Assembly (NCBI RefSeq): GCF_945859685.1
Contig: NC_079149.1
Location: 85,055,073-85,119,072, forward strand
Direction: 5' to 3'
DNA length: 64,000 nucleotides
DNA from: Eupeodes corollae
Taxonomy: Eukaryota > Arthropoda > Insecta > Diptera > Syrphidae
Positions 46,383 to 57,900 of this stretch are shown here, in pieces (position 1 is the first letter of the stretch; each line of letters starts with the position of its first letter). A program made the position numbers and the translations under genes. The notes under the pieces are model-generated. The model did not search any database. It was not told where the DNA came from and saw nothing but the letters and a program-made list of their open reading frames with translations.

Positions 46383-46534
46383 TAAATAAATAAATAATGA
46401 ACAAAATTAATGGGTAAGTGAATAAATAAGTAAATGAATAAGTGGAAAAAATTAACCAACAAAAAATAAACAAATAAATGAATTAACAACAAATAAATAA
46501 ATGCGTACATAAATAAATTAGTAAATAAACAAAA
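46383..46534. repeat. AAATAAAT-type low-complexity tract
   Basis: About 150 bp of AAATAAATAAATGA-like and AATAAGTAAATG units. The - strand frames through it consist of Leu, Ile, Phe and Tyr only and are not genes. Confidence 0.8.
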
Positions 46535-46878
46535 GCAAACAAAAATCGGTCTTTTGAATGTTGTAAATATGAAGCTAAATTTAGGATATATTTCGCAGGA
46601 CAATATCGTTCGTCCAATTTAATAATTCTTTTAAAAATATATTCGTTCGTTGAAAAATGCCAAAGAAGGTTTAACATAATTTTTAACAGCTTTTTTTTGC
46701 GATGTTTGCAACCTTCGGTTATGGCATTTTTTTTTTCTGGTAAAAAAGCGAAAATTGCTTTATTGCAGTTTTGCAAAACAGAAGAAAGAACTGCATGAGT
46801 ATTGGGCCAAGAATGGATTCTTGAGGCGTGCATGCAGTCCACACAAATATTTCCGAAAGAGACAACTAAAGTTCTTGA

Positions 46879-48615
46879 CAATGGCGGATCCAGGGAGAAG
46901 GTCGTAGGGGTCATTAACCCCCCCCTTGGCGATAATTTGTTTGTATTTTTGTAGGAATTCCCTTTAATTCAAAACTAATCGTATTGAGTCAATGGATATG
47001 ACCCCTATTATATTTTGAATTATTTATTTTTTGTAAAGAAAACAAAATTTATATTCCACTTTCTAAGCTTTGTTACAAAAACTTCCACTTTTACTGAGGG
47101 CTGCACCAAGAACATAATATGAATCTGACATTCAGTCCTATTCCAAAAACTTAGCACAAATCCATAAAATTCAGGGGGGGTCATATGAGCCATAAAGCTT
47201 ATGCAGTTAAGTTGTGTAAATAAACATTTGTCAGTAATTTAACGGCATTCACCAAAAAGTGGTTTGTTATCAAAAACATTTAAAAATTTTGTAACCTGAG
47301 TAAGCTTTAAATTATTTTCATAAAATTTGTTTCCAAGAAAAAGAGCAAAGGTTAAGGTTTTTAAGAAGAAACCTTGAATAAGAGATCTTCAATTGTATAT
47401 TAAGTTTCCTTTAAATTCCTGAAACTAGCCTTCAATTCCATCTTATTTTTTTTATGCACATAAATAGTGAACATTGAAATGACTTTTACTTCCGTCACAT
47501 AGGGATTATGTATATGGCAACTATTGCATTCGTAAAAAATTTCGAATTAAAGATGATATTACGATGTTAGAAAAGTCAAAAAAGTGGGCCCCCCATTCTA
47601 TCCGTCTGTCTGTCCGTCCTGGCCCCTATGGCATAAACCACTATGCCGATTAGCTTAAGACGTTTTTTTTCATGTTTTAATACTAAAAACAACAGCAGTA
47701 TCCATACACAGTTTTTGGTGTAAATTCGAAAATCCGAATTTTTCTCAAATGAACTGATTTTAGAACTTTCTCTAATTTATTTAATTCGGCTTCTTTTTCT
47801 ATTTTGGTATTGCTCCAGAAGGGTACCCCTCATAAAGAGTAAATATGTCCCAAAAACAGCAGAAGTGATACTTTTGTTAAACTAATGGCTAATTTAAAAA
47901 CACAATGCAAGTTTCATATCTATTAATTTAAAAGCTTTGAGTCTCTTGAGAACTGAAGTGAAAAGAGATTCTGAAACGTGTAATTTGTGATTGCCATACA
48001 AAAGTTTCTTCCCAGCCCATTTGTTTACCTTAGTTTGTTTTCAGAGAAATGATGTACTTAAATGCACTTATTTCCTTAAATTCAAGAACCAAACATTTTT
48101 CTCTCTACAATTTTAAAGTTTTGTTGACTCCTTTAAGATGAAGCATCAGCTCCAATCTACGAGTAATAATAGACTCCCGAAAATTGAGTCCGAAAAAACT
48201 ATGTCAAAAAAACATACTATTCTTGATTTCAGATTCTTTCTCATTTTCTGGGTTCTTCAATTTTTGTAGTGTTTTTCGTATTAATATAAATGGCAACAAA
48301 AAAGAATATTTTTTTTTTGAAGAAAGCAAAGTTTTAAACATTTCTCCATGAAAGCAATAAAAACGCTCAAAACTATTGTATTTTCTATTAAATTAAATAG
48401 TTAGACTATACCTGGACAATAGCGTTCTAAAATAATTTAATAACTAAAGTTGTCACTTTAGCCCTTGAAATGTGTACATTTAAGGTTAATATGCACATTA
48501 TGTTATTTAAATTTTGTTAGCCTTCTTTAAAGTACATTTTTAAGTGGTAAGTAAAAACTCGTCCATATGTTAAATGCTTCACCCATCCCTGATTACAAAT
48601 CTGAATCCGCCCTTG
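46879..48615. mobile_element. Non-autonomous hAT element X, copy 2
   Basis: The left end CAATGGCGGATCCAGGGAG pairs with the right end CTGAATCCGCCCTTG. A perfect 8-bp target duplication GTTCTTGA lies at 46871-46878 and 48616-48623. The interior from about 47230 to the right end is repeated, with scattered differences and indels, at 51985-53248. There is no transposase frame. Confidence 0.87.
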
Positions 48616-48649
48616 GTTCTTGATGGCAAAAAGGACTTAACAATTTTAA

Positions 48650-49060
48650 GACCTATGCATGGGAAAATTAAGCATTAAAAGTTTGTGTAAGAGTCCGTTA
48701 TATCAGACACAATCAAATGCTTTTTCAAAGTCAAGTTAAACAATACCAATACCTTTACCATTGATAATAAAATTAATCTTAATGATTTTGGTTATTCGAT
48801 CGATTGGGTACTATGGTTCGCTCGAAATCAAATGAGCAAATTGTTCAGAAATCAGAATATTGTTATTGTTACTGTGTGCCATGTGTTTGTTTTTAATTAT
48901 TTTTTTCAAAACGCTTATTTAGAGAAGTTAGTAAGCTTTGGAAGATAATTTACAGGATGGCTAACGTTTTTCCCATGTTTCAAAATTGGAATAATTTTAT
49001 CCCTTTTCCATTCTATTCGAAAGAGTGCGTCAATAACAATTACAATCGTTGATCAAATAC
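48650..49060 (-). mobile_element. LINE reverse-transcriptase fragment
   Basis: The - strand reads KRDKIIPILKHGKNVSHPVN (about 49000-48940) and later GIGIV, a stop, LDFEKAFDCV, then YNGLLHKL (about 48760-48690), matching RT domains 1 and A. Only this portion is recognisable, and it is too short to place in a clade. Confidence 0.62.
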
Positions 49061-49749
49061 AAGGAATGCAAAACTAAAGGTTCCACATATTGATATTTGT
49101 TGGTGAGTTTACTTTCTATAAACTATAAACAAACAATGAAGCATTTTAATCAATTTCTTAAGTGGATATATCGAAATGAAGATAATAAATTGGGTTTTAA
49201 AGATAGTTTCGTAGTTATCCTAGACAAAAACTTCAAATTAAGGTACGGCTGTTTCAAGTAGTTGTTTAAGGTACAAATTTGTTTTTAACAAATGTTAATT
49301 TATTATTTGTTAAAGGTTGTACAAATTACAAAGTGATAGAATAGGGGCTTAACGGAAGAGACACCAAAATGTCAATACTTTTCTACTGTTCCTTGTTGAC
49401 TTAAATTTATGGGATATGTAGAAATGAGAGGTTCAATTTCTTCGAAACTAAAGTCCCAATTTAAACAATTTGCAAACAAAACTTTCGGCATTATTCAATT
49501 TGTCACATCCGTATTATTGAAAGATAAGAATAAAATCCAAGAGAATTTTTCAGAAATAATGAAAGGCTTTTCCGGATTAGGGTTGAAAAATCTGTTTGGA
49601 ATTCTCTTCCGTTTGGCATGTCGTTTTCATCGCTAAATTGATATATAATTGAAAACTTATCGAAGTTTTTAAATCCTTCAGATGTACTTAATGCATTAAG
49701 TAACATTCATTACAAACCTAAATAGGAAGTATGATTTGATTTTGTATCA

Positions 49750-51600
49750 GTATCTTTCTGGGAGGACCTGATAAGATACTCTTCACTCAATGCAAAGAAT
49801 ACACCTTTGGTGCAACCTTAGACATCAAACGGGCCTTTAACAATGTCACTAATAGTGCTATTTGAAAAGCCCTAAACTCCGTCAACATAGAACAAATGTT
49901 GTCAAACTGTATTGATTGTATCTTCAAAACAAAAATTATAAACTCAGAGATAATTGACGGCAGGTTACAACTAAGGACATGCAGAGGTACGCCGGAAGGT
50001 GGGGTATTATCTGCCATGCTTTGGTTATTAGTTGTTAACGAAATATTAAAAGAATTAAGTGGAAGTGGATTAAGGGTAATTGCATATGTAGACGACATTG
50101 CTATAAAGGCTTAAGAGAATTTTATAGCTACGTGATCTTCTACAATTCGGTCTTAATACCCTCAGTAATTGGGCCAGTAGGTGTGGACTGAAGGTTAGCC
50201 CTCTTAAGATATAACTGGTTCTATTCACGACAAAACGAAACATTGCAATTATGAACTAAAACTTTTCATGGTGTTTCCCTACACATTACTGGTATGCCTT
50301 AAAATCCTGGACTGGTTCTCTATCGTAAATTAGACTGGAAAGAAAACACCAAAGAGAGATTGAGAAAAGCCTCAGTTGACTTCTTTACCTGCAGTAGAAT
50401 TTTTGGTAGACAATGAAGCCAAAGCCCTAAAACGATTCCTTGAATGTACACTGCCATTGTAAGGCCAATATAAACATACGTATGTTTGGGTTGGTGGCCA
50501 GTCTTTGAAAAGGTTAACAATCTTAAAAATATTAAAAAAATTCAAAGAATTACATATATAGGTACTATCAGTGCCATGAGGACTACACCAACAGCAGCAC
50601 TAGAGACATTGTTTTCACTCGATATATTCGTTAATTCTAAACTGGGGCGACCAAAAGCGAATTACGTAACACAGTGTAATAACTGAAAAAGGGCTTTCTT
50701 TGGTCACAAGAACATACATAACACTTTTAACGTAGACACTGCCGCTCAGGCAGACTATTTAAAGCTGTACATAGAAATGTCCACATGGAAGGATTGGATG
50801 GAAAACAGGGTAGTACAAATAAATCATGTATCTGTCTTTACGGATTGTTCTAAAACGAGGGAGGGGTTTAGATGAGGCATACTTTCATGTAATGCTCCCC
50901 TAGAAAGATCAATAAAGATTTAAGGCTACTATAATGTATTTCAAGCAGTACTGTCGGTTTCTGAAGCCGAAAAGGATTTTTCTTAATACAATTTGGAAGA
51001 CAAATGTATAGACATATTTATCGATAGCCAAGTAACAATCAAAGCCATTTCCGCCACAGTAACAAAGTCAAGACTGACGTATTGAGCTTCGTTTACTCAG
51101 AAAAACCAACGCGATTCCCTCTGTCGGGTCCTTGGACACTGCGATATTGACGTTAATTAAGAGGCAGACAAATTGGCCAAAAACGGATTAATTCTAAGTC
51201 CAAGCCAAATGGTATTAATGATATACCAATAGAGCAGGTAAATGAAAGTTCCATTGAAATCCCAAACAGCAGGTGGACAGCTCTTGAAACTCTTGCAGAG
51301 TTTCTAGGCCAAAAATTTTCAAAGGTAAAACAAAATTCAACTAGGTAGGCCTCAACTATCCTTACTAATAAGTCTCCAAATGTAAAAAAATGGGTTCTGG
51401 CTCATCTGATTAACGTAGAGGATGTGAGGACAAGAAGGAGGAAGATACCTTCCACTTTCTCTAAAAAGGAATGCCCAAGTCTAGCCTAAAGAAGAATGAC
51501 AATATTAGGAAATTATTTTTGTGAAGACTTTTGTGACGCCTTGTCCTTGCCACCTAAAGGCAGACATTCTTAAATTTTCCCAGACATCAAGACGGTTCAG
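49750..51600 (+). mobile_element. I-like LINE fragment with RNase H (copy 2)
   Basis: In + orientation: GATLDIKRAFNNV (motif A, about 49810), RTCRGTPEGGVLSAMLW (motif B, about 49975), VIAYVDDIAIKA (YVDD, about 50080), SAMRTTPTAALETLF (about 50570), VFTDCSKT then IDSQVTIKAIS and LGHCDIDV (RNase H, about 50835-51150), and a damaged C-terminal part to about 51600. RT plus RNase H places it in the I/LOA group. Stops and frameshifts throughout. Confidence 0.8.
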
Positions 51601-51984
51601 GGAGGTGGTGGTGTAACAGTCTAAAATATCAGACACAAGTTGATACGTTAGCTGATTTAAAAAATACAACAAGTAATTGAAATAAATTGAAAATAAGAGA
51701 CGTCAGTGTTTTGTGTGTTTGAAACTACTCTACGATCACCGTCATCAAGTGTCAAACTTTCCAACGTCCAAGGAATCAATTCTTAAACATTTCTTTCAAC
51801 ACTCGTAAAAATTAAATAACTTTCCGCATCAGAATTTCACTTTAAATGTTATTTATTATTTATTATACTTCGGATGGCTGTTCCGTAAATAATACGGGTT
51901 ATGTTAACTTTCTGGTTTTGGCCCTTCACAAGCAACTCCTATATTAAACTATCTCAGATAGCTGAGGGGTATGAGTAAAGATTT

Positions 51985-53248
51985 GTTAGTAGTTTAATGA
52001 CATTCACCAAAAAGTGTTTTGCTGTCAAAAACATTTAAAATTTTTGTCACCTAAGTAATGCTTTAAGTTATTTTCATAAAATTTGTTTCCAAGAAAAAGA
52101 GCAAATATTCAGGTTTTTAAGAAGAAACCTTGAATAAAACATCTTCAATTTTATATTAAGTTGTTAATTTCCTGAAACTAGCCTTCAATTCCATGTTATT
52201 TTTTATGCACATAAATAGTGAACACTGCAGTGATTTTTACTTCCGTCACATGGGAACTATGTATAGGGCAACTATTACAAACTAAGCCGATTAGCCTCAG
52301 GCTTTTTTTCATTTTTTAATACTAAAAATAACAGCAGCCCCCATACAAACTTTTTGGTGTAAATTCGAAAATTCGATTTTGTTCAGAAATGAACCGATAT
52401 ATTTTTTTAGAACTTTCTTTAATTTTTTTCTTATCTCGGCTTCTTTCTACAAGAAAAATATATTTTAGTATTGCTTCAGAAGGGTACCCCTCATAAGGCC
52501 GTTATTTTGTTTTCAAATTTTCTCTTAATCAACAGATTACAATAATCTTGTCTTTCAATGCAAGCATTTTTGATGATCGAAACATTCATTATTTTTTTTA
52601 TGGCATTTAAATTTTTTAGAAAAATTTACTTTGGAGGTATTGCAGTCGGACAACATATTTCTTTCAAAATTGATTTTCTGTTATATAAAGCTTTTAGGAT
52701 CGTAAAAAATTTAAGAAATCTATATTATTGAAGTGGATTTACTTTAGATGTTCTAGAACTTAGATTTAAACACTAATTTCAAGAATATAAATGTCCCAAA
52801 AACAGCAAAAATGACACTTCTGTTAAACTAATAGCTAATTGAAAAACACAATGCACGTCTCATATTTATTAATATAAAAGCTTTGAATCTCTTGAGAACT
52901 GAAGTGAAAAGATATTCTAAAACGTGTCATTTGTGAAAGCAATAAAAACCCTGTAAAATATTGTGTTTTGCTGTTAAATATGGCATGTTTAGAAAACTGT
53001 TAGAACCTTAGAATGCTTTCATAATAAATTAAATAGTTAGACTATCCTTGCTGGACAATAGCGTTGTAAAATAATTTAATAACTAAAGTCACTTTAGCCC
53101 TGAAATGTGTGCATTTAATGTTAAGATGCACATTATGTTATTTAAATTTGTTAACCTCCTTTAAAGAACGTTTTTAAGCGTTAAGTAAAAACTTGACTGT
53201 ATGTTAAGCGAGTGACCCACTTTGATTAAAAATCTGGGTCCGCCCTTG
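51985..53248. mobile_element. hAT element X, copy 3 (left-truncated)
   Basis: It parallels 47230-48615 segment by segment: CATTCACCAAAAAGTG, TTTCATAAAATTTGTTTCC, ACTTCCGTCACATGGGA, AAGGGTACCCCTCATAA. It ends in GGGTCCGCCCTTG like the other copies. The left terminal repeat is missing, and about 100 bp present in copy 2 (about 47530-47630) is deleted here. Confidence 0.8.
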
Positions 53249-53315
53249 CTAGATACCCTGATTGTTTAATATATATATTTCAATACATAAATAAATATAA
53301 CATTTCAAAACTTAC

Positions 53316-53429
53316 GTGCTCCAAAATACCAATAAGTCCAAGAACCGATAGGCCTAGCAGAAAACCCAAAGTCCCTCCCATGTCAGCAATAAATTGTGTT
53401 GTATCGTAACTTGGTCTGTCTTCAATCAT
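53316..53429 (-). CDS. DEG/ENaC channel exon 8 (pore and TM2)
   Basis: Thirty-eight codons, phase 0, acceptor TATAAAG and donor CAC|GTAAGT. It holds MIEDRPSYDTTQFIADMGG, then the TM2 start TLGFLLGLSVLGLIGILEH. The G-x-S (GLS) selectivity motif of DEG/ENaC is present. The acidic residue usually found six positions after the Ser (as in SLLSxxE) is Gly here, and a Glu follows three positions later. Confidence 0.93.
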
Positions 53430-53501
53430 CTTTATAAAAAAATAGGCATATTTTCGTTTATATATTAATTTTTTAACAATAAAGTTTATGTTTCAAATAA
53501 C

Positions 53502-53652
53502 CGTTATAAGCTTAGATGTATAATAAATCCAAATTTGTGTTGTTGGTTTTGGTTGAATAAATGGTTTGCGGTTTTGAATATAAGTTGAAAAAATTTTCGA
53601 ATGGCATGGCTCAACACATTCACAATTAGGATTATCTTCGTTATTGTATTTA
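53502..53652 (-). CDS. DEG/ENaC channel exon 7
   Basis: It reads KYNNEDNPNCECVEPCHSKI, FSTYIQNRKPFIQPKPTTQ and IWIYYTSKLIT. The NCECVEPC cluster corresponds to the C-x-CLPSC motif of pickpocket proteins, just ahead of TM2. The donor ACG|GTTATT is a poor match to consensus but is the only GT that keeps the frame across the 72-bp intron. Confidence 0.85.
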
Positions 53653-53830
53653 CTTGAAAGAAAAATAAACAGAGATTAGCATTTTAACAAATGTTAAGTA
53701 TTACAAAAAAATTGTTTCTTTTAGCTTTTTTTATGGCTTAATTATAATAGTATAACAAATCATAACATTGGAATATAAATGTTATACAAATAAAAACAAA
53801 TTCTATTATTTAAAATGAAACTTATCACAC

Positions 53831-53961
53831 TTTTGATAGGACACTGTGAGATTTTTCATAGAATCATAATTGTGGCAAGACTCTTTCTGCACACTTGGCA
53901 TCCAAGGACCTGTACAACCAGCCAAATTGGTGACCTCCCTCCAAATGCAAGTCTCCCCGCA
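53831..53961 (-). CDS. DEG/ENaC channel exon 6 (Cys-rich)
   Basis: It starts CGETCIWREVTNLAGCTGPW then MPSVQKESCHNYDSMKNLTV, a Cys-rich segment typical of the family's thumb and palm region. The donor is CAAAA|GTGTGA. An alternative 9 bp further on (53822, AA|GTTTCA) keeps phase and adds KCD-type residues but is a weaker site. Either joins exon 7 in frame. Confidence 0.83.
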
Positions 53962-54031
53962 CTATATAAATAGTTTTAAAACATTCAATTAATACCCTAC
54001 TATCGTATATGTATCACACAAAATAAACTAC

Positions 54032-54180
54032 CCGGAAGTCGCTATAGCCTTCGTTAGAATCGCAAGCATTGTCGATTGTAGGAACTGTTGAAAAATGTTG
54101 ACTTTGAAGCTTGATTTCAATTTCTTCATCAATCTCTGCAAAAACATATTCCACACGCCCGGATGCTTTCATATTGATTT
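54032..54180 (-). CDS. DEG/ENaC channel exon 5
   Basis: It reads INMKASGRVEYVFAEIDEE, IEIKLQSQHFSTVPTIDNAC and DSNEGYSDFR, ending at donor CGG|GTAGTT. The split Glu codon joins it to exon 4. It is the beta-rich part before the Cys cluster, and phase is 0 at its 3' end. Confidence 0.88.
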
Positions 54181-54227
54181 CTAAAATATAATTTAAATAA
54201 AAGTTTAAAATTTTGTGTTATTATTAC

Positions 54228-54428
54228 CTGTAAACTCTTCCGCCGCATCATGGACAAACAAGTGCCACCCAGGTTCGGCCTCATATTTGAAGCTTTCTTT
54301 TTTCAAAACATGATGAGTTAACATCATGGAATAGCCTGAATTTTTTGAAACTCGCTTTGATGGAAATTTTGCCCTTACGGTGTAACATCGTCCAAGATTA
54401 AAGTGTATACTACTTGTTATATCGACAT
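54228..54428 (-). CDS. DEG/ENaC channel exon 4
   Basis: It starts with two bases completing the split codon and ends with one base before GTAATA. It carries the family hallmark NLGRCYTVRAKFP (G-x-CYT) followed by EPGWHLFVHDAAEEFT (W-x2-FVH). These are standard features of the DEG/ENaC extracellular region. The intron to exon 5 is only 47 bp, near the minimum for insects. Confidence 0.92.
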
Positions 54429-54494
54429 CTATGAAAATAATAAAACATAAATAATAAAACGTTGTTGACTTTTATCTTTAAAGCTGATTATTAC

Positions 54495-54651
54495 TTGTGT
54501 CTTCGTTATTGTATCCACACAATTGAAATGTTTCCTTTTGTTCAAAAGTACCATTGACAAACACATCAATCAAGGGAATCTTTTCGAAAGGAAATGAACT
54601 CCAACATTGGGTGTATTTTGGATGGTAACAACTTTTATCATTGAATAATTC
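54495..54651 (-). CDS. DEG/ENaC channel exon 3
   Basis: Fifty-two codons plus one base. Acceptor TTTTAG|GAA continues the frame of exon 2, and donor ACACAA|GTAATA closes it. It reads ELFNDKSCYHPKYTQCWSSF, PFEKIPLIDVFVNGT and TFQLCGYNNEDT. Paired Cys residues and the Trp-rich HPKYTQCW segment are usual in the pickpocket extracellular domain. Confidence 0.88.
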
Positions 54652-54789
54652 CTAAAATTGCAAGTTATTAATATAAGATTGCTATATTTTAACAAGTTAG
54701 GGGGGGTGAATTGATTTATGTTGTATGTATTTGAAAGATTTTATCTTTAAAGCTATCTAGGTAAATTGGTGAAAATTAAAAATAAAGGT

Positions 54790-55104
54790 ATATGGTCAAT
54801 GGTCATGGTTGGGAGCATGTAGGAATCCCGCATTTTAAAATCAAGTTTTAATATATCCCGAAAGAAAAGTTTTAAAAGCCCGTCTTCTAAAATACCGATT
54901 TTCTTAAATCCCGTCCTTTAAAGTCACGCTTATTCAAAATACCGACCAATTACAATCCCGCTTTTAAAAATCCCTTCAAATCCCGACAGTAATAAAATAA
55001 ATATAAATAAAAAGCAGGATTATAATAAACGGGATTTTAAAATCGGGATTTTAAGAAACGGGAACATAAAAACCGGGATACCGAACCCAACCCGTCATAT
55101 GGTT
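54790..55104. repeat. Palindrome-rich cluster of ATCCCG/CGGGAT motifs
   Basis: About ten AATCCCG or AAAATACCG units in the left half face CGGGATTTT units in the right half, giving an overall fold-back. Outer parts GGTTGGGAGC and CCAACCCG also pair. ATATGGTC at the left (54790-54797) and ATATGGTT at the right (55097-55104) could be an 8-bp target duplication of a small hAT-like element. Confidence 0.6.
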
Positions 55105-55299
55105 CATGGAAATATGTTCTTGCTTTGTCTGTTTTTATTAAAAATCATACTTCAAAAACAGAAAATAAAAGAAAAAACAATTCTTAATTATTTTTGGAAA
55201 ATTTTAGCTATGCCAAATGTAAACGGTTTTAAATTCATTTGTTTTTAAAGCTAGCACACTAAAAGGGTTTTTGTATATCTTTAATATGCCAATGACACG

Positions 55300-55954
55300 G
55301 TGTGAGCATTAGAAAAGAGGGAATGCCCATCAAGGGTTAACTGGTGGATATTCCTAGAAGCGTGAGTATTACGGTTAAATTGCTTGAGGGAAGGAATGCA
55401 ACTGCCTATTTTACTAGAGCAAAGTCCGTTAAAAAAGTGCAAGTCCGAAAAGTTTACGACGATGTTCTAGTAACGTTATCAAGTTATTGATCTTAGTTTG
55501 TTCAATTATTTTAAAAACTCTCTCTCGAGATTATTAGCTTTGTGAAGCAAGTGCCACTTATAGATAGTGGGAATATCTCTCTTTAATGATAAAAGACAGC
55601 ATTGGGTTTTCGAAGCATTAACTTCCACAGGATTTCTTATTCCCCATTCAACAATGCTGTGTAGATCGAAATTAAATTGAGCTTATCAAATTTAGTCGTT
55701 GCAGTTTCACATCTGTAGAACTTTTAAGAGCTTGGAGACGAATATGAAAAGCTTAGTGTCCTATCGTCAGCAAAACAAGTAATTGGATTATAAGTTGAAG
55801 ACATTTTTGAAAATTGGGGAGAAGGATCATAGATTGAATGGAGCCCTGGGGCACAGCAGCGCTCATTAAGAAGCTTTCGTTCCTCAAAATATTTCTTAAG
55901 CTGATAATTAATCACAGTTTCCATGGCCGTAGAAAAAAGGACGTTAATGCTCAT
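55300..55954 (-). mobile_element. CR1/Jockey-like LINE reverse-transcriptase fragment
   Basis: The - strand reads ITCFADDRTLSFSYSSPS (the FADD catalytic box, about 55795-55730), then VEVNASKTQCC-like text and LSFIIKERYSH further on, typical of the region after the catalytic box. It abuts RTE copy 2. Short and broken. Confidence 0.6.
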
Positions 55955-55964
55955 ACTTCACACA

Positions 55965-57900
55965 GTTCGTGAGGACTTGGGCCTCAACCAACATGCGTCT
56001 CCAGCCAGCTCTGTCCCTAGCTAGCTGTCTCTGATTCGCGGTCCTCCTCTATTGCGCCTTCCCTCGGGATTGGATTCGAAGTCCTTCCGGATGGAGCGTT
56101 GATGTCCATCCGCTCTACATGACCTAGCCATCTAAGCCGTTGGACTTTAATTCTGCTAACTAGGTCAGTGTTGCTGTACAGCCCGTACAGTTCATCGTTA
56201 TATCTTCTCCTCCATTTTCTATATATGCATACGGGACCATAAATCACCCGAAAAATTTTTTCTCTGGAACATCCTTATCTTTCTTTGACACTGTCCAGGC
56301 CTCAGCACCATAAATGAGAACCGGGTTGATGAGTGCCTTATAGATGGTGATTTAAGACGCTCGAGAGAGGACTTTACTACTCAAATGCCTTCTAAGTTGA
56401 AAGAAGCAGTGATTTGCAAGAGTTAATTTTCGTTGGATTTCAGCGCTGATGTCATTAGCTGTGTTTATAGCGGTGTCTAGGTAGACAAAGTTTTCAATTA
56501 CCTCAAAGTTATAGCTGTCAATGGTGACGTATTGAAAAAAATGTCGTCGTTCAATGCCCTTTTTTGATGATAGCAGGTTGCCTTCATTGACCACTTAACC
56601 CATCTTCTCCGCTTCCATCGCAATACTCAAAAACGCTCCACTGACATCAAGCTTTGATCTTCCAATTATGTCAATATCATCCGCGTATCCGAGTAATTGG
56701 ATAGACCTTTGGAAGATTGTGCCTCTAGTGTTGAAGGTTGAGTTATGCACAATTCTTTCCAGAACGATGTTGAAGAAGTCGCATCAATCAAATCAATCCG
56801 ACCTTGATAGAGCAGCGTGCATTCTCCATCGTCATTCTGCACAAACGGATAAATTTGACACGGATGCCAAAACAAGACTTTTCTGTGTAGAGCTCTTCCC
56901 TATAGATACTGTCAGATGCTGTCATACGCGGCTTTAAAGTCTATAAAGAGATGGTGGATATAGATTTGAAGTTCCTTAATTTTTTCCAAGATATGCAGTA
57001 GTGTAAATATTTGATCGATAGTGGACTTTCCTGGTCTAAAGCCACACTGATAAGGGCCTATCAGGTTGTTGAAGACCGGCTTTAGACGATCTCATAATAC
57101 GGCAGAGAGGATCCTATATGCAATGTTAAGGAAACTGATGCCTCTTTAGTTGGCGCAATTTAGGGGGCCTCCTTTCTTATGTATTGGGCAAACTCATTCC
57201 ACTCACCGGGCATGGTTTCTTCCGACCATATTTTGCAGATGAGTTGGTGCATGCTCCCTACCAAGCCATCGCCTGCTGCTTTGAATAGTTCGGCAGCGAT
57301 GCCATCAGCTCCAGCAGCTTTGTTTGACTCCAATTGGAATTGTTGGTCTGCGTCACCTAGGTTGAGTGGTTTTATTTTCCTTATAGCGGAATTCGGTTCT
57401 TCATCGCCGTTATATAATTAGGAGAAGTTGTCTTTTCATATTCTCAACATAGACTGCAGTTCTACTACGATGTTCCCTTGATCGTCCTTACAGGCTTCGA
57501 TTCGTGGCTGTTACCCTTGGGAGCTTTTTTTTAAATAAATAAATAAATTGGGTGGCGCAACAGTCCGTTGAGAACTAGGGCTTAGTGACTTACAAACTCT
57601 CAACCATTCCTTTGTGCGATTAATGTTGTTACCTCTTGCGAGGAATTGACAAATTTTCCAAGAGTAACTATTGTTATGAAAAAAGGAGCTTTTTTTCGTC
57701 GTCAACCCAGGGTTTTTGCTGTTGCGGCCATGTGAAACCTAGCACTTCAGAGGCGGCATCTCTGATGGCTGCAAGGCAACGTTGCCATTGGTTTTCAATG
57801 TTTAATGCAGGCAGCATATAGGACTTCTTAAGAGGTTATTAGAGACTCGATCGGAAAAGGACATGGCAGTCTCTTGTAGCCGTCTTCACTATCTGGCGAG
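55965..57900 (-). mobile_element. RTE-clade LINE, copy 2 (decayed)
   Basis: It parallels copy 1 at 39396 in order. There is a WQRCLAAIRDAASEVLGF linker (about 57790-57730), ICKIWSEETMPGEWNEFAQY (about 57240-57180), a damaged RT, the post-RT motifs YVTIDSYNFEVIENFVYLDT (about 56520), MIYGPVCIYRKWRRRYNDEL and KVQRLRWLGHVERM (about 56240-56110). Many frameshifts and internal deletions. A SINE is inserted at 57532-57684. The upstream limit is uncertain and may reach 58150. Confidence 0.78.
57532..57684 (-). mobile_element. SINE with inverted 5' part, 12-bp target duplication
   Basis: 57532-57620 is the SINE 3' tail in reverse orientation (TTGGGTGGCGCAACAGTCCG at its outer end). 57635-57684 is SINE body in forward orientation (CCTCTTGCGAGGAATTGACA). 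GGAGCTTTTTTT flanks both sides (57520-57531; 57685-57696). The flanking sequence is RTE copy 2. Confidence 0.82.

Larger units (their letters stand above)
45492..53315 (-). other. 7.8-kb last intron of the channel gene
   Basis: It is flanked by CAC|GTAAGT and TTGCAG|ATC in phase 0. It contains two hAT X copies, a LINE reverse-transcriptase scrap, an I-like LINE fragment and simple sequence. The parts at 45600-46050 and 49100-49700 contain only small anonymous frames. Confidence 0.8.

Noticed and set aside
46383..46603. Membrane protein frame on the - strand
   Set aside because: It is the translation of an AAATAAAT low-complexity tract, which gives Leu, Phe, Tyr and Ile repeats.
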